64,000 nt of DNA, from contig NC_064044.1 in NCBI RefSeq assembly GCF_932526225.1, positions 6,288,747-6,352,746 of the forward strand. The letters are read 5' to 3'. Positions 23,201 to 35,054 of the stretch are shown piece by piece. The DNA comes from Nematostella vectensis (Eukaryota; Cnidaria; Anthozoa; Actiniaria; Edwardsiidae). Below the pieces are notes generated by a model, which was not told the DNA's origin, did not search any database, and worked only from the letters and a program-made list of their open reading frames with translations. The translations under genes and the position numbers were made by a program. Positions within the stretch are counted from its first letter, which is position 1; the number at the start of each line of letters is the position of its first letter.

Positions 23201-25925
23201 TGGGTGTTGTCCATAGGGTGGGTGCTGTCTGTAGGGTGGGTGATGTCTATAGGGTGGGTGCTGTCTGTAGGGTGGGTGCTGTCTATAGGGTGGGTGCTGT
23301 CTGTAGGGTGGGTGCTGCCTATAGGGTGGGTGTTGTCCATAGGGTGGGTGCTGTCTATAGGGTGGGTGATGTCTATAGGGTGGGTGCTGTCTGTAGGGTG
23401 AGTGCTGTCTATAGGGTGGGTGATGTCTATAGGGTGGGTGCTGTCTATAGGGTGGGTGATGTCTATAGGGTGGGTGCTGTCTGTAGGGTGGGTGCTGTCT
23501 ATAGGGTGGGTGATGTCTATAGGGTGGGTGATGTCTATAGGGTGGGTTCTGTCTATAGGGTGAGTGCTGTCCATAGGGTGGGTGCTGTCTATAGGGTGGG
23601 TGCTGTCTGTAGGGTGGCTGCTGTCTGTAGGGTGGGTGCTGTCTATAGGGTGGGTACTTTTTTATATAGGGTGGGTGCTGTCTATAGGGTGGGTGCTGTC
23701 TATAGGGTGAGTGCTGTCTATAGGGTGGGTGCTGTCTGTAGGGTGGGTGCTGTCTGTAGGGTGGGTAATGTCTATAGGGTGTGTGATGTCTATAGGGTGG
23801 ATGCTGTCTCTAGGGTGGGTGCTGTCTATAGGGTGGGTGATGTCTATAGGGTGGGTGCTGTCTATAGGGTGGGTGCTGTCTATAGGGTGGGTGATGTCTA
23901 TAGGGTGGGTGATGTCTATAGGGTGAGTGCTGTCTATAGGTTGGGTTCTGTCTATAGGGTGGGTGCTGTCTATAGGGTGGGTGCTGTCTATAGGGTGGGT
24001 GCTGTCTATAGGGTGGGTGCTGTCTATAGGGTGGGTGCTGTCTGTAGGGTGGGTGCTGTCTGTAGGGTGGGTGCTGTCTATAGGGTGGGTGCTTTTTTTA
24101 TATAGGGTGGGTGCTGTCTATAGGGTGGGTGCTGTCTGTAGGGTGGGTGCTTTTTTTATATGGGGTGGGTGCTGTCTATAGGGTGGGTGCTGTTTATAGG
24201 GTGGGTGCTGTCTATCGGGTGGGTGATGTCCATAGGGTGGGTGATGTCTATAGGGTGTGTGCTGTCTATAGGGTGGGTGCTGTCTTCAGGGTGGGTGCTG
24301 TCTATAGGGTGGGTTCTGTCTATAGGGTGAATGCTGTTTTCAGGGTGGGTGCTGTCTATAGGGTGAGTGCTGTCTATAGGGTGGGTTCTGTCTATAGGGT
24401 GAGTGCTGTCTATAGGGTGGGTTCTGTCTATAGGATGGATGCTGTCTATAGGGTGGGTGCTGTCTATAGGGTGGATGCTGTCTTCAGGGTGGGTGCTGTC
24501 TATAGGGTGAGTGCTGTCTATAGGGTGGGTTCTGTCTATAGGGTAGGTTCTGTCTATAGAATGGGTGCTGTCTATAGGGTGGGTGCTGTCTATAGGGTGG
24601 GTGCTGTCTATAGGGTGGGTGCTGTCTATAGGGTGGGTGCTGTCCATAGGGTGGGTGCTGTCTATAGTGTGGGTGCTGTCTATAGGGAAGGTGATGTCTA
24701 TACGGTGGGTGCTGTCTATAGGGTGGGTGCTGTCTATAGGGTGGGTGCTGTCTATAGGGTAGGTGCTGTCTATAGGGTGGGTGCTGTCTATAGGGTGGGT
24801 GCTGTCTATAGGGTGGATGCTGTCTTCAGGGTGGGTGCTGTCTATAGGGTGGGTGCTGTCTATAGGGTGGGCGACGTCTATAGGGTGGGTGCTGTCTATA
24901 GGGTGGGTGCTGTCTATAGGGTGGGTTCTGTGTATTGGGTGGGTGATGTCTATAGGGTGGGTGCTGTCTATAGGGTGGGTGATGTCTATAGGGTGTGTGA
25001 TGTCTATAGGGTGGGTGCTGTCTATAGGGTGGGTGCTGTCTATAGGGTGAGTGATGTCTATAGGGTGGGTGATGTCTATAGGGTGGGTGCTGTCTATAGG
25101 GTGGGTGATGTCTATAGGGTGTGTGATGTCTATAGGGTGGGTGCTGTCTATAGGGTGGGTGCTGTCTATAGGGTGAGTGATGTCTATAGGGTGGGTGCTG
25201 TCTATAGGGTGGGTGCTGTCTATAGGGTGGGTGCTGTCTATAGGGTGGGTGATGTCTATAGGGTTGGTGATGTCTATAGGATGGGTGCTGTCTATAGGGT
25301 GGGTGCTGTCTGTAGGGTGGGTGCTGTCTATAGGGTGGGTGCTGTCTATAGGGTGGGTGCTGTCTATAGGGTGGGTTCTGTGTATTGGGTGGGTGATGTC
25401 TATAGGGTGGGTGCTGTCTATAGGGTGGGTGATGTCTATAGGGTGTGTGATGTCTATAGGGTGGGTGCTGTCTATAGGGTGGGTGCTGTCTATAGGGTGA
25501 GTGATGTCTATAGGGTGTGTGATGTCTATAGGGTGGGTGCTGTCTATAGGGTGGGTGCTGTCTATAGGGCGGGTGATGTCTATAGGGTGGGTGCTGTCTA
25601 TAGGGTGGGTGCTGTCTATAGGGTGGGTGATGTCTATAGGGTGGGTGCTGTCTATAGGGTGGGTTCTGTCTATAGGGTGGATGCTGTCTATAGGGTGGGT
25701 GCTGTCTATAGGGTGGGTGTAGTCTATAGGGTGGGTGCTGTCTATAGGGTGGGTGCTGTCTATAGGGTGGGTGATGTCTATAGGGTGGGTGATGTCTATA
25801 GGATGGGTGCTGTCTATAGGGTGGGTGCTGTCTATAGTGTGGGTGCTGTCTATAGGGTGGTTGCTGTCTATAGGGTGGGTGCTGTCCATAAGGTGAGTGT
25901 TGTCCATGGGGTGGTTGCTGTCTCT
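20287..25925 (+). repeat. Large 18-bp minisatellite array, about 313 copies
   Basis: The consensus unit is GGGTGGGTGCTGTCTATA with frequent variants (GTGATGTCT, GTTCTGTCT, GTCTGTA, GTCCATA, GTCTTCA). Because 18 is a multiple of three and the unit lacks stops in most frames, very long spurious ORFs run through both strands (VYRVGA and STHPID hexapeptide repeats, over 1,000 codons). I reject these as genes. Higher-order structure is visible: the variant TGTGTATTGGGT recurs at 24929 and 25379, exactly 25 units apart, with the same neighbours. Three interruptions carry a T-run (near 23655, 24090 and 24148). The array fills the space between two convergent genes. The plus strand is G-rich with GGGTGGG blocks. 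Confidence 0.97.
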
Positions 25926-26156
25926 TTCTGTGTTATAAATGTGTCATCATATCTTATGCCCCTCAACATTGGGTGAAAAGGTTAAACAACAATTATAAGA
26001 AAAACCTTTCAATATAGTTTATTTTGTTGTGGCCTGACCTACCAGAATCTAAAATCACTGCCTTGTTTGGTGAATATGCTTAGTCAGTCATTGACATTTG
26101 AGGGCAGTTTTTATTTTCTACATTGACAAAACCAGTAGAATTAGCTTTGAGTTCTT

Positions 26157-26162
26157 TTTATT
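26157..26162 (-). terminator. Likely polyadenylation signal of SF3B6
   Basis: TTTATT on the plus strand is AATAAA on the minus strand, about 60 bp downstream of the SF3B6 stop codon. Another candidate is at 26018-26023. Confidence 0.5.
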
Positions 26163-26220
26163 TCTGTTCTATTTTACAGCATAAAAGAATGGTATATATG
26201 TACAGTTGTAGATGGGGTTG

Positions 26221-27856
26221 CTACTTGTCTTGATTGATACCATATTTCTCCTTCATCTTTTCTAATTCCTGCTTTTTCTTCTCTTTGTCTAATTTTTGGA
26301 ATGCCTGAAATAAAAAAAAGCGATTAGTTTATAACAAGTTACGCAACATTCCCCACATGTAGCAGAATTTCTTACCTTATTTGATTGATAATATAGAACA
26401 ACAAGGTATCTGCCGCACACATTAAACCCTGACAAATGATCACAGGCATTTTTGGCGTCAAAGATGTCTTCGTATACTACAAATGCTGTTCCTCTTGTGT
26501 CTGGGGCGTTACCACTGAAAGTAATTGTAAGAGAACAAATGATTCACATAGAAACATATTATTTAAGTAGTTTATGGAGGTTGTCTGATACAAGAGAGTT
26601 TTTACAATAGCCCTATAAAACCATAGTTATAAACACCCCATCCAAACGTAGGAATTACTTAATGTAAGAATGTTAGCCGTCAAGCGGGGCTTCTTTTCTT
26701 CTGGAGCAGAGCAACTAAGAACAGTTTTCAGAGGATGTGAATTGCTTTGAAATTATAAGCACATGGAGTTCTTTCCCATACTGCCACTCAGTTAACATGA
26801 AAGGGAAGCTTTTACTCCGCTAAAATGCTAAATGCTTTCTTGCTTCCATCATTCAAATTTACAGATTGGTATGATTGGAAAACTTTTCAATGCTTCATGG
26901 GTTTTGAATGACGGAAGAGATGGCTGATTGAAATTGTCAGCATGAGTTCTCAAATATTGTAAACTACAGTAACGCACCTTTGGCTATGGACCAATAACAA
27001 ACAATAAAGATTAAATATACAACTTCTACAGTGGTTCTTAAGGTCTGGTTAAACTAGGAGACATGAAGCATGCAATGTTTCCTAGTTTAGCCACGTTGAA
27101 ATCATTGCAACGCATCCCCAATCTTGTAGCAGCGACAAAGAAATGTTTCTCTGATAGCTGAGAAACACATTCGTGTTGAACTCTGCAAAATTTGTTATGC
27201 ACTACACGTTTCTGGTAGTGGTTAAACTAGGAAACATTTAGAAGATATGCCGCCATCTTACAATCACAGATAAAATGGGTATATTTGTGAGATTATGGGA
27301 TCACCAGATGTATTCAAACCACAAGGGATATACAGTAACCCACCCCCCCCCCCCCCCTCTTCCTATTTAATGACTCAAAAGTTACAAACCAAAATACTTA
27401 CAGCCTTATCTGTCTGATCGCTCCATATTTTCCAAATATATCATACATCTCTTCGGCTGTTATTTTGTATGGAAGATTTCTACGAAGGAACACAACAGTA
27501 AAAATTTGTGAACGGCCGGTCAGTACGTAAACAAAACATTAATCCAAGATGAAAAGCATTAAAATGCTATAGACAAACCTTATATATAGTATTCTATTGA
27601 CTTCTGGAGGCAGGCGAACCTGAGAAACAATAAACAAAATTACAACTTTGTGCATCAATTCTATTTTTTGAATTTACAACAACTCACTTTGAACCGGATT
27701 TCTCTATGATTACCAGGGGAAAAAATCCCAAAACTCGACTAATATGTAACAAAAGATGATTGCAGAACATGTGTGTGTTGCAGATAAAAGGTCTTCTTTA
27801 CTAGATAAGGAATTATTCGTACTTACATTCGCCTTTCTCTGACTTTGCATTGCCAT
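26221..27856 (-). CDS. SF3B6: SF3B6 (SF3b 14-kDa subunit, p14), 5 exons, complete
   Basis: Spliceosome subunit of the U2 snRNP SF3b complex; it binds SF3B1 and contacts the branch-point adenosine in the nucleus. Exons in order of transcription: 27856-27827, 27619-27579, 27479-27402, 26514-26376, 26304-26221. They join in phase to 123 codons plus TAG. The protein is one [23 protein letters not shown] at the N terminus, the RNP2-like ILYIRNLP at about residues 20-27, then [20 protein letters not shown] and a charged C-terminal helix ending KYGINQDK. Human p14 has 125 residues, so this is full length. The start ATG sits in CCAAGATGG; a second in-frame ATG is the third codon. The gene is divergent from TPD52 and convergent with SMCHD1. 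Confidence 0.96.
27020..27245. repeat. Fold-back sequence in SF3B6 intron 3
   Basis: GGTTAAACTAGGAGACATG near 27050 pairs with TTTCCTAGTTTAGCCA near 27079, and GGTTAAACTAGGAAACAT recurs near 27224. It looks like a short MITE or a fragment of one; the ends are not resolved. Confidence 0.35.
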
Positions 27857-28009
27857 CTTGGATTCCTTGTTTAGTGCGTGACGAAACGCGTGGACCTGCA
27901 AGGCATCATGGGAAAGACAGGCTGCCCAAGATGGCGATTTTGTTTCGCGCTGTTTTCTGGGTAATGTAATTTCACTTCCTGTCGTGGTGGTATCTGGGAT
28001 CGAAGGAAA
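27857..28009. promoter_or_regulatory. Shared divergent promoter of SF3B6 and TPD52
   Basis: Only 153 bp separate the two start codons, which face away from each other. CAAGATGGCG at 27929-27938 fits the YY1 core. Similar AAGATGGC and AAATGGCGGC sit on the two start codons themselves (near 27860 on the minus strand and 28007). No TATA box is seen. Both genes look like broadly expressed housekeeping genes, which suits a bidirectional initiator of this kind. The layout is seen directly; the function is inferred. Confidence 0.65.
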
Positions 28010-31000
28010 ATGGCGGCCGAGAAAGAAACAGGAAGCGACTCTTTCAATATAAATGAGTTTATAGTGTCAACAGAACCAAAACCTCAGCCACCAATCGACC
28101 GCAATGGTGAAGATATACCGCTAAATCCAGGCGAACAAGCCGAGGAAGCCCACAAGGAAGAGCTGAGGGCTCAAATACGAACGGTAAAAATTTTACAAGC
28201 CCCCCTCGAAATAATTCTATTTTCCCTACGACACGTAAGCAAATTGCATACTCGACTGACTTGTTTATATTATAAAACAGCGTTTAGTCTCGATTAGTTA
28301 TATTTTAAGAGACGTAATTTTCAGGAATCAAGTGATTTAATGGCTTGGGCTCACTTTAGAGTACACAAATAAACAAGACGCAATTATAAAGTAAGCTTAC
28401 TATTTACTATGTAAAAAAATATATACCCTTTTATTTGAATGAAGCTTATATATGTTCCATCAAAATAAGATAACTATAAATGTTGAAAAGTTACAATGCC
28501 ATATTATGATTAATCTAGACTTTTAACAAGATGGATGATTTTATTGCAAAGTAGTGATTAAAGGTCAATTTCTACAAGAACACTTAGCCGTACCCAAAAT
28601 AAGGCAAGTGAGACACTCGTCTCTCTGTGATATGTTAAAAAAATATGATACTAAGTAATTTTCTATGAAGAGCCCTTTATTCTCTGGCATACTGGTTCCC
28701 CGGGGGGGTACTCTGATATCATACAGACGGGAATTGTCAGGACTTTTTTAAATCAACCCTAAAAGATACAACAATGTTTCCCATCCGATGAATATAGGGA
28801 GTAACGCCCTTGGGACCAGCTCAGTCATTCGCCAAAATTGTTTCGGTACAGCGGTTTTGTATAGTAGGTTCTTTAACGAATAGATCTCATTTTTTGCATG
28901 TGTCTATCCAAATAAATAGCCTGACAGGGTGTCATGAACAAAAAAGTACTCAAAAGCACACAGTCTCGTTGCGTAACTGTTGCCCATGACACACTGTGAC
29001 GTCTTCTGGTAAGCTTTGTACTGTGTGTTTTTCCCACTAATTACACATTTTTTTATTTATATATATTTCTTGTTAGATTGAAGAGGAGATCACTACCCTG
29101 AAGCAGGCCTTGGCACGGAAAGAGAACCAGCTTGCAGACCTTAAGAGAGAGCTGGGGATCACAGCTTGGTCACAGATCAAGGAGGGGCTTGGTAACACCT
29201 ATCATGGAGTCCAGCAGTCTAGAGCGTATGTATATATATGAAAGATTAAACCAAATACTGGAAGTCTGCTTAAGTGGCACATGTATTTTTGTTTACATTT
29301 ATCATCAGACTATTACAGTATCATTTCTCATCAAACAATGTTTTTCAGTTATATTATTCATTCAATCATTTCACACATCAATCATTTTATCATGTTTATG
29401 TGATCTCCTCAAAATATTGTGCTCACTATCTGTTACTATTTTTTTCATTATTATATTTATTTTTATTATTCATCTTCTTCATTGTACGTTTAATTCTCAT
29501 TTTGTTTTCATCTCATTGTTTATTCACATTGTGTGACCACAGTGTCTAAACACCCATGATCTCTGCATGACTTTTATCATAGATATCAAAAGACCTCTGA
29601 GAGTCTCAAGGACTTAAATGAGAAAATAGTGCACTCTGAGGCGTAAGTAGGGGAAAGGTTCAATTATAGTTAAGTGGGGTGGTTAAGAGGATATTTTTAC
29701 TGTTAGGTACATATTTCTACATGTATATGTGTTGCATGTCACAACAACCATATCTTTGAATCCAGATTAAGGATAATGGAAAGGGTCGTCGACCGCCTCT
29801 CGTAGAATGCGTCTTGACGTGCGAATATTTAATGAAATATTGCGATTAATATATCGTTTTAAAGCTGAATAAATGTAGAATACTACCATATATCTACATT
29901 TAGTGATTTGTTTATACGGTATGAAGCGCGCCCCAAAACTGACAAAACAATTGGTGTTTACATATCGAGCTATAGGACCACAGGGTTACCACGTGAAACC
30001 GGCTCAAACGCAGAATATCAGTCAGCACATAACAAACACCAAAATCGTGTCTGGGAATTTTGATTGGTTGTTTTGTTCGAAAGGAAATGGTTTTCAAAGT
30101 CATAAAACGTTCTGACACCCGATCTTCGTTACATAAGAGTTTATAATTTGGCAAAAGAAAGCCGGACTCTCGAAAATCGCAGACATGATATTAATCTCAA
30201 GTTATCGACTAAAACAATGTTTCAAACATGAACTCTTTACGATAAATTATGTTGTGCCAACCAAGATTGGGGCAAAACTCATAGCAGAGTTATTTGCAGC
30301 TAAAGCTAAGTAAACATGAGGATTAAGAGGCAATCTGTCACTAAACTCTTCACTATTAACATAAGCGCCGACAAGCTCCCCGCTGGTGGGATACAGCTTC
30401 CTATTTCTCACGGGGAGCCGAAAAAACTCAAAATTACGCGGGATTCTTTGCTAAATTACGCGGGATTTTGCAATACATTTTTCTTTAAAAATCAAAATTT
30501 TGCCGGATTCTTTACTGAATTACGTGCTAAGTTACACGAAATATCAACTTTTACGTCCAAACTACATTTTGTACTGAAGGAAAGCACGAAATAACTTGAA
30601 AAGGTTAATTTTTTGCACGAAAATATCTTAGGCGAGTTTTCATTGGCTCCTAGCCACCAGCCAATTAAAAAAGTATTTTATTATTAGTCCTAGGCCTTCG
30701 CGGTTTAGAAAAGAACGCCTAGTCATTTTATTTGTTTTCGAAATTTAGTTCAAAATATCGCACTCTTAGGAAAAATATCTCTTTTTTTTACGAGAAATAG
30801 AGGAAAGAACCCTAAAAGAACACATCAGCTGTGCACTTAAATGTTTTGTCTTTCAAAATTTAGCCAAATTACGCGGAAATTTGTGTATTATGCGGATTAC
30901 GCAGAGAAAGCCAAATTATGCGCTTCCGCACAAGCGCGTAATTCCAGAAGCCCTGTAATATGAACACTGAGAACTCTTCGTGCCTGCGTTGTAGCTCATC

Positions 31001-32888
31001 ACAAATCGCAACCAGTAAGAAGCCATGGCAAAGACATGAAATGTGTCAAAGAGAAAAAGCAAAAAAGAAAGCGTGAAACCTCGAGTTAATAAGGGAAGGC
31101 AAACAACTATGGCTAAGGCCACTAAACAAACGTGGTGCTGCAACTCCCCAAGTTATCAAAAATGCTCTCGCTTCTTTGAATCCATGAGATAAATGATATC
31201 ACCCTGGATTCCAGAGGCTGAATATCTGCTTTCCCCAGTATGCTAGGGGGCGCTTCGCTCGAAAAACTCTTGGAGCCTCTGGTTTTCGAAGTAAAATGAT
31301 ATCCGCTTCATTTAAAAATCTTTCAATAAGTAAACGATCTCTTTTTCCCTATATGATGGTTGATAGCCACGGATTTCGGTTAGATTTTGCTTTAGGTTTT
31401 ACCACGTTGAAGTTCGGAAAAGTCGATGGAGTTACAGTATAATTATAAATGCTTATAGGAATTATAGTTTGAATAGTACGGGAGAGTGATGCCGAAATTA
31501 TAATAATGCTGTGTTGGTCACCTCAGATTTGAAAACTCCCGGATAACGAGCACCAAATTAGTTGTGGGATCCTGTGTCTTAAAAGGATTAAAGGATTTGT
31601 GACACCTTTGGTGTTATGTCTATATTCGACCGAAAACGAACTTTCCTTGTAACTCGCGATTTGGAAATTGTAGTTTATTAGTTACCAAATCAATTCTAAA
31701 ATTTTAAAAAAATTGGGTCAGAGTGCTTCAGACCCTTTCCACTATCCTTAAAAAGGTAACTAAATTATTCTAGATATGAGCTGATTTATATCAATGATGT
31801 TTATAGCCTAATTCCTTATTGCACGGCCACCCATAATTCAGTCAAACCGATCAATTACAACCACCCTGAAAGGTTTATTGACTAGGCGCTATTACTATAT
31901 GTTACATAATACAAATTTGGCTTTCCATAGGAAGCAAAGAAGAGTATTGATCTCATAAGGGAGAATAAGAGGCCGTATTACCTTATGTTTTCAGGTATAA
32001 CAAGCTCAGTCAAGGAGCATCCGCCACCAAGGTAGTCCTTGTCGATGCTAGTGAGAAGACAGTTAGTGCTGTGAAAACTGCAAGCTCAGCCACAGCAAAG
32101 AAACTTGGAGAGATCAGGTAACATTCACAGCTGAATTTTGTTACACATCTCCTCGATAGTATTAATTATACAGCATCAGGGTTCATGTGTTATTAATGGA
32201 CACCCACACTTAGCATTAGCATAATGTTAGCATTCCCAAAACTTTCCTGTTGATTGTAGTTCGTGTCTCAATTGATGTGCTCAATATTGCTTTTTTTTCC
32301 CTATTTTTTTCTTACAGACAGTCAAACTCATTCCAGTCATTTGAAAGCAAACTTTACTCCACGACAGCTGCTATCAAGGTTTGTATGGTCTGGATATCAC
32401 ATATATGCCCATGAAATCAGGGAAGCAGGCTAATATACTTACACTGCAAACACATATACAGAGTACGTATACAAGTGCTGCAATGCTAGTTTACTGTAAA
32501 TGCCCTGGGTTCTTTTTTAAGTATCAAGTGGGGTACAAATTTGTGTGTGTTGAACGAATTTGTGAGTGATGAACGCATTTGTATTTCATCTCTGTATGAA
32601 TAACTGTCATGTCTTTATTTCAAGTGTTAAACAAAAAAGACTTCAAGCTAAATCATTGAACAGTAAGAAATTAAAAGAATATAAAAATGAATACTACAAA
32701 TCACTTTCTTTAAATCACACATTTAAACACATCTTAAAGCTTCTAAACTGTTTAAATTCCTGGTTTTCTCACCAGCTTCATCTAATGATTCTTGATAATG
32801 CTAATTGTTAACCATTCCTTCTCTGTAGTTTAAGATGCTTGGAGGGCCTCCAAAGAACAAACCACAACAGCAACAGACTGAAGAATGA
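28010..32888 (+). CDS. TPD52: Tumor protein D52 family (TPD52-like), 6 exons, main isoform
   Basis: Small coiled-coil protein that in vertebrates dimerises and works in vesicle trafficking and exocytosis. Exons: 28010-28183, 29077-29225, 29583-29642, 31995-32117, 32318-32378, 32829-32888; phases agree and give 208 residues plus TGA. The coiled coil spans roughly residues 45-85 (EEAHKEELRAQIRT, then EEEITTLKQALARKENQLAD), followed by the family-typical LKRELGITAWSQIKEGLGNT and then SFQSFESKLYSTTAAIKFKM. The 60-nt third exon (YQKTSESLKDLNEKIVHSEA) is in phase with both neighbours (phase 2 in and out), so it could be a cassette exon, as happens in this family. Which vertebrate paralogue (D52, D53, D54) it matches best cannot be told, as the split probably came later. 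The start lies in GGAAAATGGCG beside the SF3B6 promoter. Confidence 0.92.
28184..29076 (+). other. TPD52-like intron 1, nothing recognised
   Basis: AT-rich intron sequence. I see no repeats with clear structure, no RNA gene and no coding potential beyond chance. Confidence 0.5.
29771..31747. mobile_element. 1,977-bp non-autonomous DNA transposon flanked by TTAA, TPD52-like intron 3
   Basis: The left end reads TTAA then GGATAATGGAAAGGGTC (TTAA at 29767-29770). The right end reads GACCCTTTCCACTATCC then TTAA (31748-31751). The 17-bp terminal inverted repeats differ at one base. TTAA duplications with GG..CC ends point to piggyBac or Kolobok. Inside are diverged short repeats of ATTACGCGGGATT type (30430-30500, 30860-30900) but no transposase ORF; small ORFs (29903-30115, 30316-30594) show nothing recognisable. 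Confidence 0.75.
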
Positions 32889-33441
32889 CAATCACAACCT
32901 CACCAGATAACGATAATCCTTGACTTTATTCATGACTTAGAAATTAGATGCTATTGAAAGAATTTTTATAGAGCGAAACCGGTCTTTTTGAATACTTTAA
33001 AAGGGGTCACTGTTCAAAATAACAATCAAAAACCTCAAAGCAATACATATAATTTGTTAATGGTGATTTGGCTTGGAAGTTTCCCTGTATAATGTTTTAA
33101 AACATACAAAGCACAATTAATAACAAGACAGTTTGTGCTATGAAGCTTGAATGTAAAATATAAATGTTTCCAAGCTGAATTTCCATTTGAATATCCAACA
33201 AAGGTAGGAGTCAATAAGCATTTTCCATATCCATACCTCCAAACATTGACATAAAAACGATTGTCATGTGAAACTATGTAATACCCCCAGTGAAAAGCTA
33301 TTTTAATAGCACTTCATTCTATGTAGATGCAGTCTACTACGTTATCAGTTCATTTTTGTAAATAATCAAATATTGTTCCCTTACAATTCATATAAATCTC
33401 AGATATCACCCAATCAACCTTTGATAAATAACAGTGACTAG

Positions 33442-33447
33442 AATAAA
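33442..33447 (+). terminator. Proximal polyadenylation signal, TPD52-like gene
   Basis: AATAAA lies about 550 bp after the TGA of the main isoform and upstream of the alternative last exon. A distal AATAAA at 34466-34471 could serve the isoform using 33729-33842. Both are inferred from the hexamer only. Confidence 0.45.
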
Positions 33448-33545
33448 TTCGTGTTTTTTGTAAAAAGTTACTTGTTTGCTTCTTGAAATAAATTTGGGTA
33501 CTTTTAAGTATGTAGAGTTTGTCCATTTGTGTCTAGTGCAGGGCC

Positions 33546-33660
33546 ATATATATGGGAATATATGGAAAGATGAGAGCCAAATATGGGAAGATGAGAGCCA
33601 TATATGGGAAGATGAAATCCATATATGGGAAGATGAGAGCCAAATATGGGATGATGACAT
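33546..33660 (+). repeat. 21-bp tandem repeat just upstream of the TPD52-like alternative exon
   Basis: About five copies of a unit like GAGAGCCAAATATGGGAAGAT, alternating CCATATATGG and CCAAATATGG. It ends about 70 bp before the alternative exon. CCATATATGG resembles the CArG box bound by SRF, which may be chance. Confidence 0.8.
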
Positions 33661-33728
33661 TCTACTGCAATGCACCCTTGTTTTCCAGCTTGCTCTTATT
33701 TACTGTTGATATTTGTCTTTGAATCTAG

Positions 33729-33842
33729 GATAAGGTGGTAGGGCCAAAGCAGAGTAGTTTTGATGAAGTTCTGGATGAGTCAGCCAAAGCCGAGAAGGAA
33801 CTGGACACTAAAGAGAAAACACCAGAACATGTGGTACCATAG
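33729..33842 (+). CDS. TPD52: Alternative last exon of the TPD52-like gene
   Basis: After the acceptor TTTGAATCTAG an open frame reads DKVVGPKQSSFDEVLDESAK, then a Lys/Glu-rich stretch ending EHVVP and TAG, 37 codons. It is phase 0, the same as the junction used by exon 32829-32888, so it can replace that exon after exon 5 (ends 32378) or be missed if transcription ends at AATAAA 33442. The codon content looks coding. The inference of two C termini rests on phase and splice sites only. Confidence 0.6.
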   Translation, partial: DKVVGPKQSSFDEVLDESAKAEKELDTKEKTPEHVVP

Positions 33843-34182
33843 ATGAGAATGGGCACAAGTGAACCAGATTGCTAAATAGAATCGTTACACTTAGAATGAT
33901 CACGTGAATAGGATTACATGCATATATGTTTAATGGTCGAAAATGGAATATTAAGGGACTTTGTCTACCCATCCATGGTGCAACCTGCAACATGTTTTGT
34001 ATTTTTCAAATACAAATGCTTCTAAAGATATTTTTGTCAAGATATTTTTGGGCTGGTAAGCTGAAATCCTGCACTGTATTGGGGATGACTAACAGGACAC
34101 TAATAGGACACCTTTGTGTCTCCTTTGATTATTAGTGCCTGTTTGTTAGTGCCTGATTGTTAGTGCCTGATTGTTAGTGCCT

Positions 34183-34327
34183 GCCCCAGACGTTCTTACC
34201 TGTCTGATTGGGTTTCCTGTGGTTGTCAAGAGTTGTGACGTCACAGGAAACCATCGTTCGTCCAAGGCCCCAAGCTGCCTTAGGTTCTCTCTATGTGCAC
34301 AGAAAACCCGGTAAGAACGCGGTGGGC
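34183..34327. mobile_element. Small fold-back element
   Basis: CCAGACGTTCTTACC at the left pairs with GGTAAGAACGCGGTGGG at the right. Inside, GGTTTCCTGTG pairs exactly with CACAGGAAACC around a short loop that includes TGACGTCA. It is preceded by four copies of TTAGTGCCTG (34130-34182). Probably a MITE. Confidence 0.5.
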
Positions 34328-35054
34328 TAGATATAGAGTGCAGTCCTATCAATTTGCCGCCAATGTGTCAGCAAGGCTCACTCGATAATTGTTAAACACA
34401 AACTTTAAAAAGTAAAACAGTTTTTCATTGCTTCTGCCCATGTTTTGTAATGAATTTATGAGAACAATAAATTAATGGGTTTATAAATCACAAGATTGTC
34501 ACAATCAATACTAGCTACATTTTAAAAGTGAGAAAAAAAGCCCTCCTTTATCCAATTAACTAATTAATTTCCAGCCTTAACTTGTTTACTTTCACATGTA
34601 TTGGGAGACACAACACCCCCAGACCTGGCGAGTTATAATATTCCCCACCAGGTCCAGGTTCATCATGTCACTGGTAGGGGGTGTGACACAGTTTTGCGTT
34701 TTTCTGTAGCCTATTTTTTGCGTCTTTCTAGGGTGTGACGGATTTGCCAGGGACACATTAAGTCTGTTGATTTAATTATCGTTGCATGTTCTTTTCTTTC
34801 AAAGCGTGTTTCAATAACAAACAAAGCGATCTATATTTCGAAGAATGCGCGCTCCAAAACCTGTAAATCCGGCTTTTTCTGCTGAAGTCACAGAGCGCGC
34901 GCTGATGAGTCAGGGGGATGAAGTCATAAACGTATTCTATTCTAAATAGCCATAACTGTTTCTGAAAATTTTCAGTGTGAGTCTTGATTTTGTTCGGAAA
35001 ACATCGCGAAAAAAGTTTCTATTTTACGGATTGCGAGTGAAATATCCCCCCACC

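Noticed and set aside
20061-25976. Very long ORFs of 1,188, 1,010, 621 and 583 codons on both strands (VYRVGA and STHPID repeats)
   Set aside because: They run through the 18-bp minisatellite, whose unit length is a multiple of three. Both strands are open at once, there is no start context, and the phase continues only because of the repeat.
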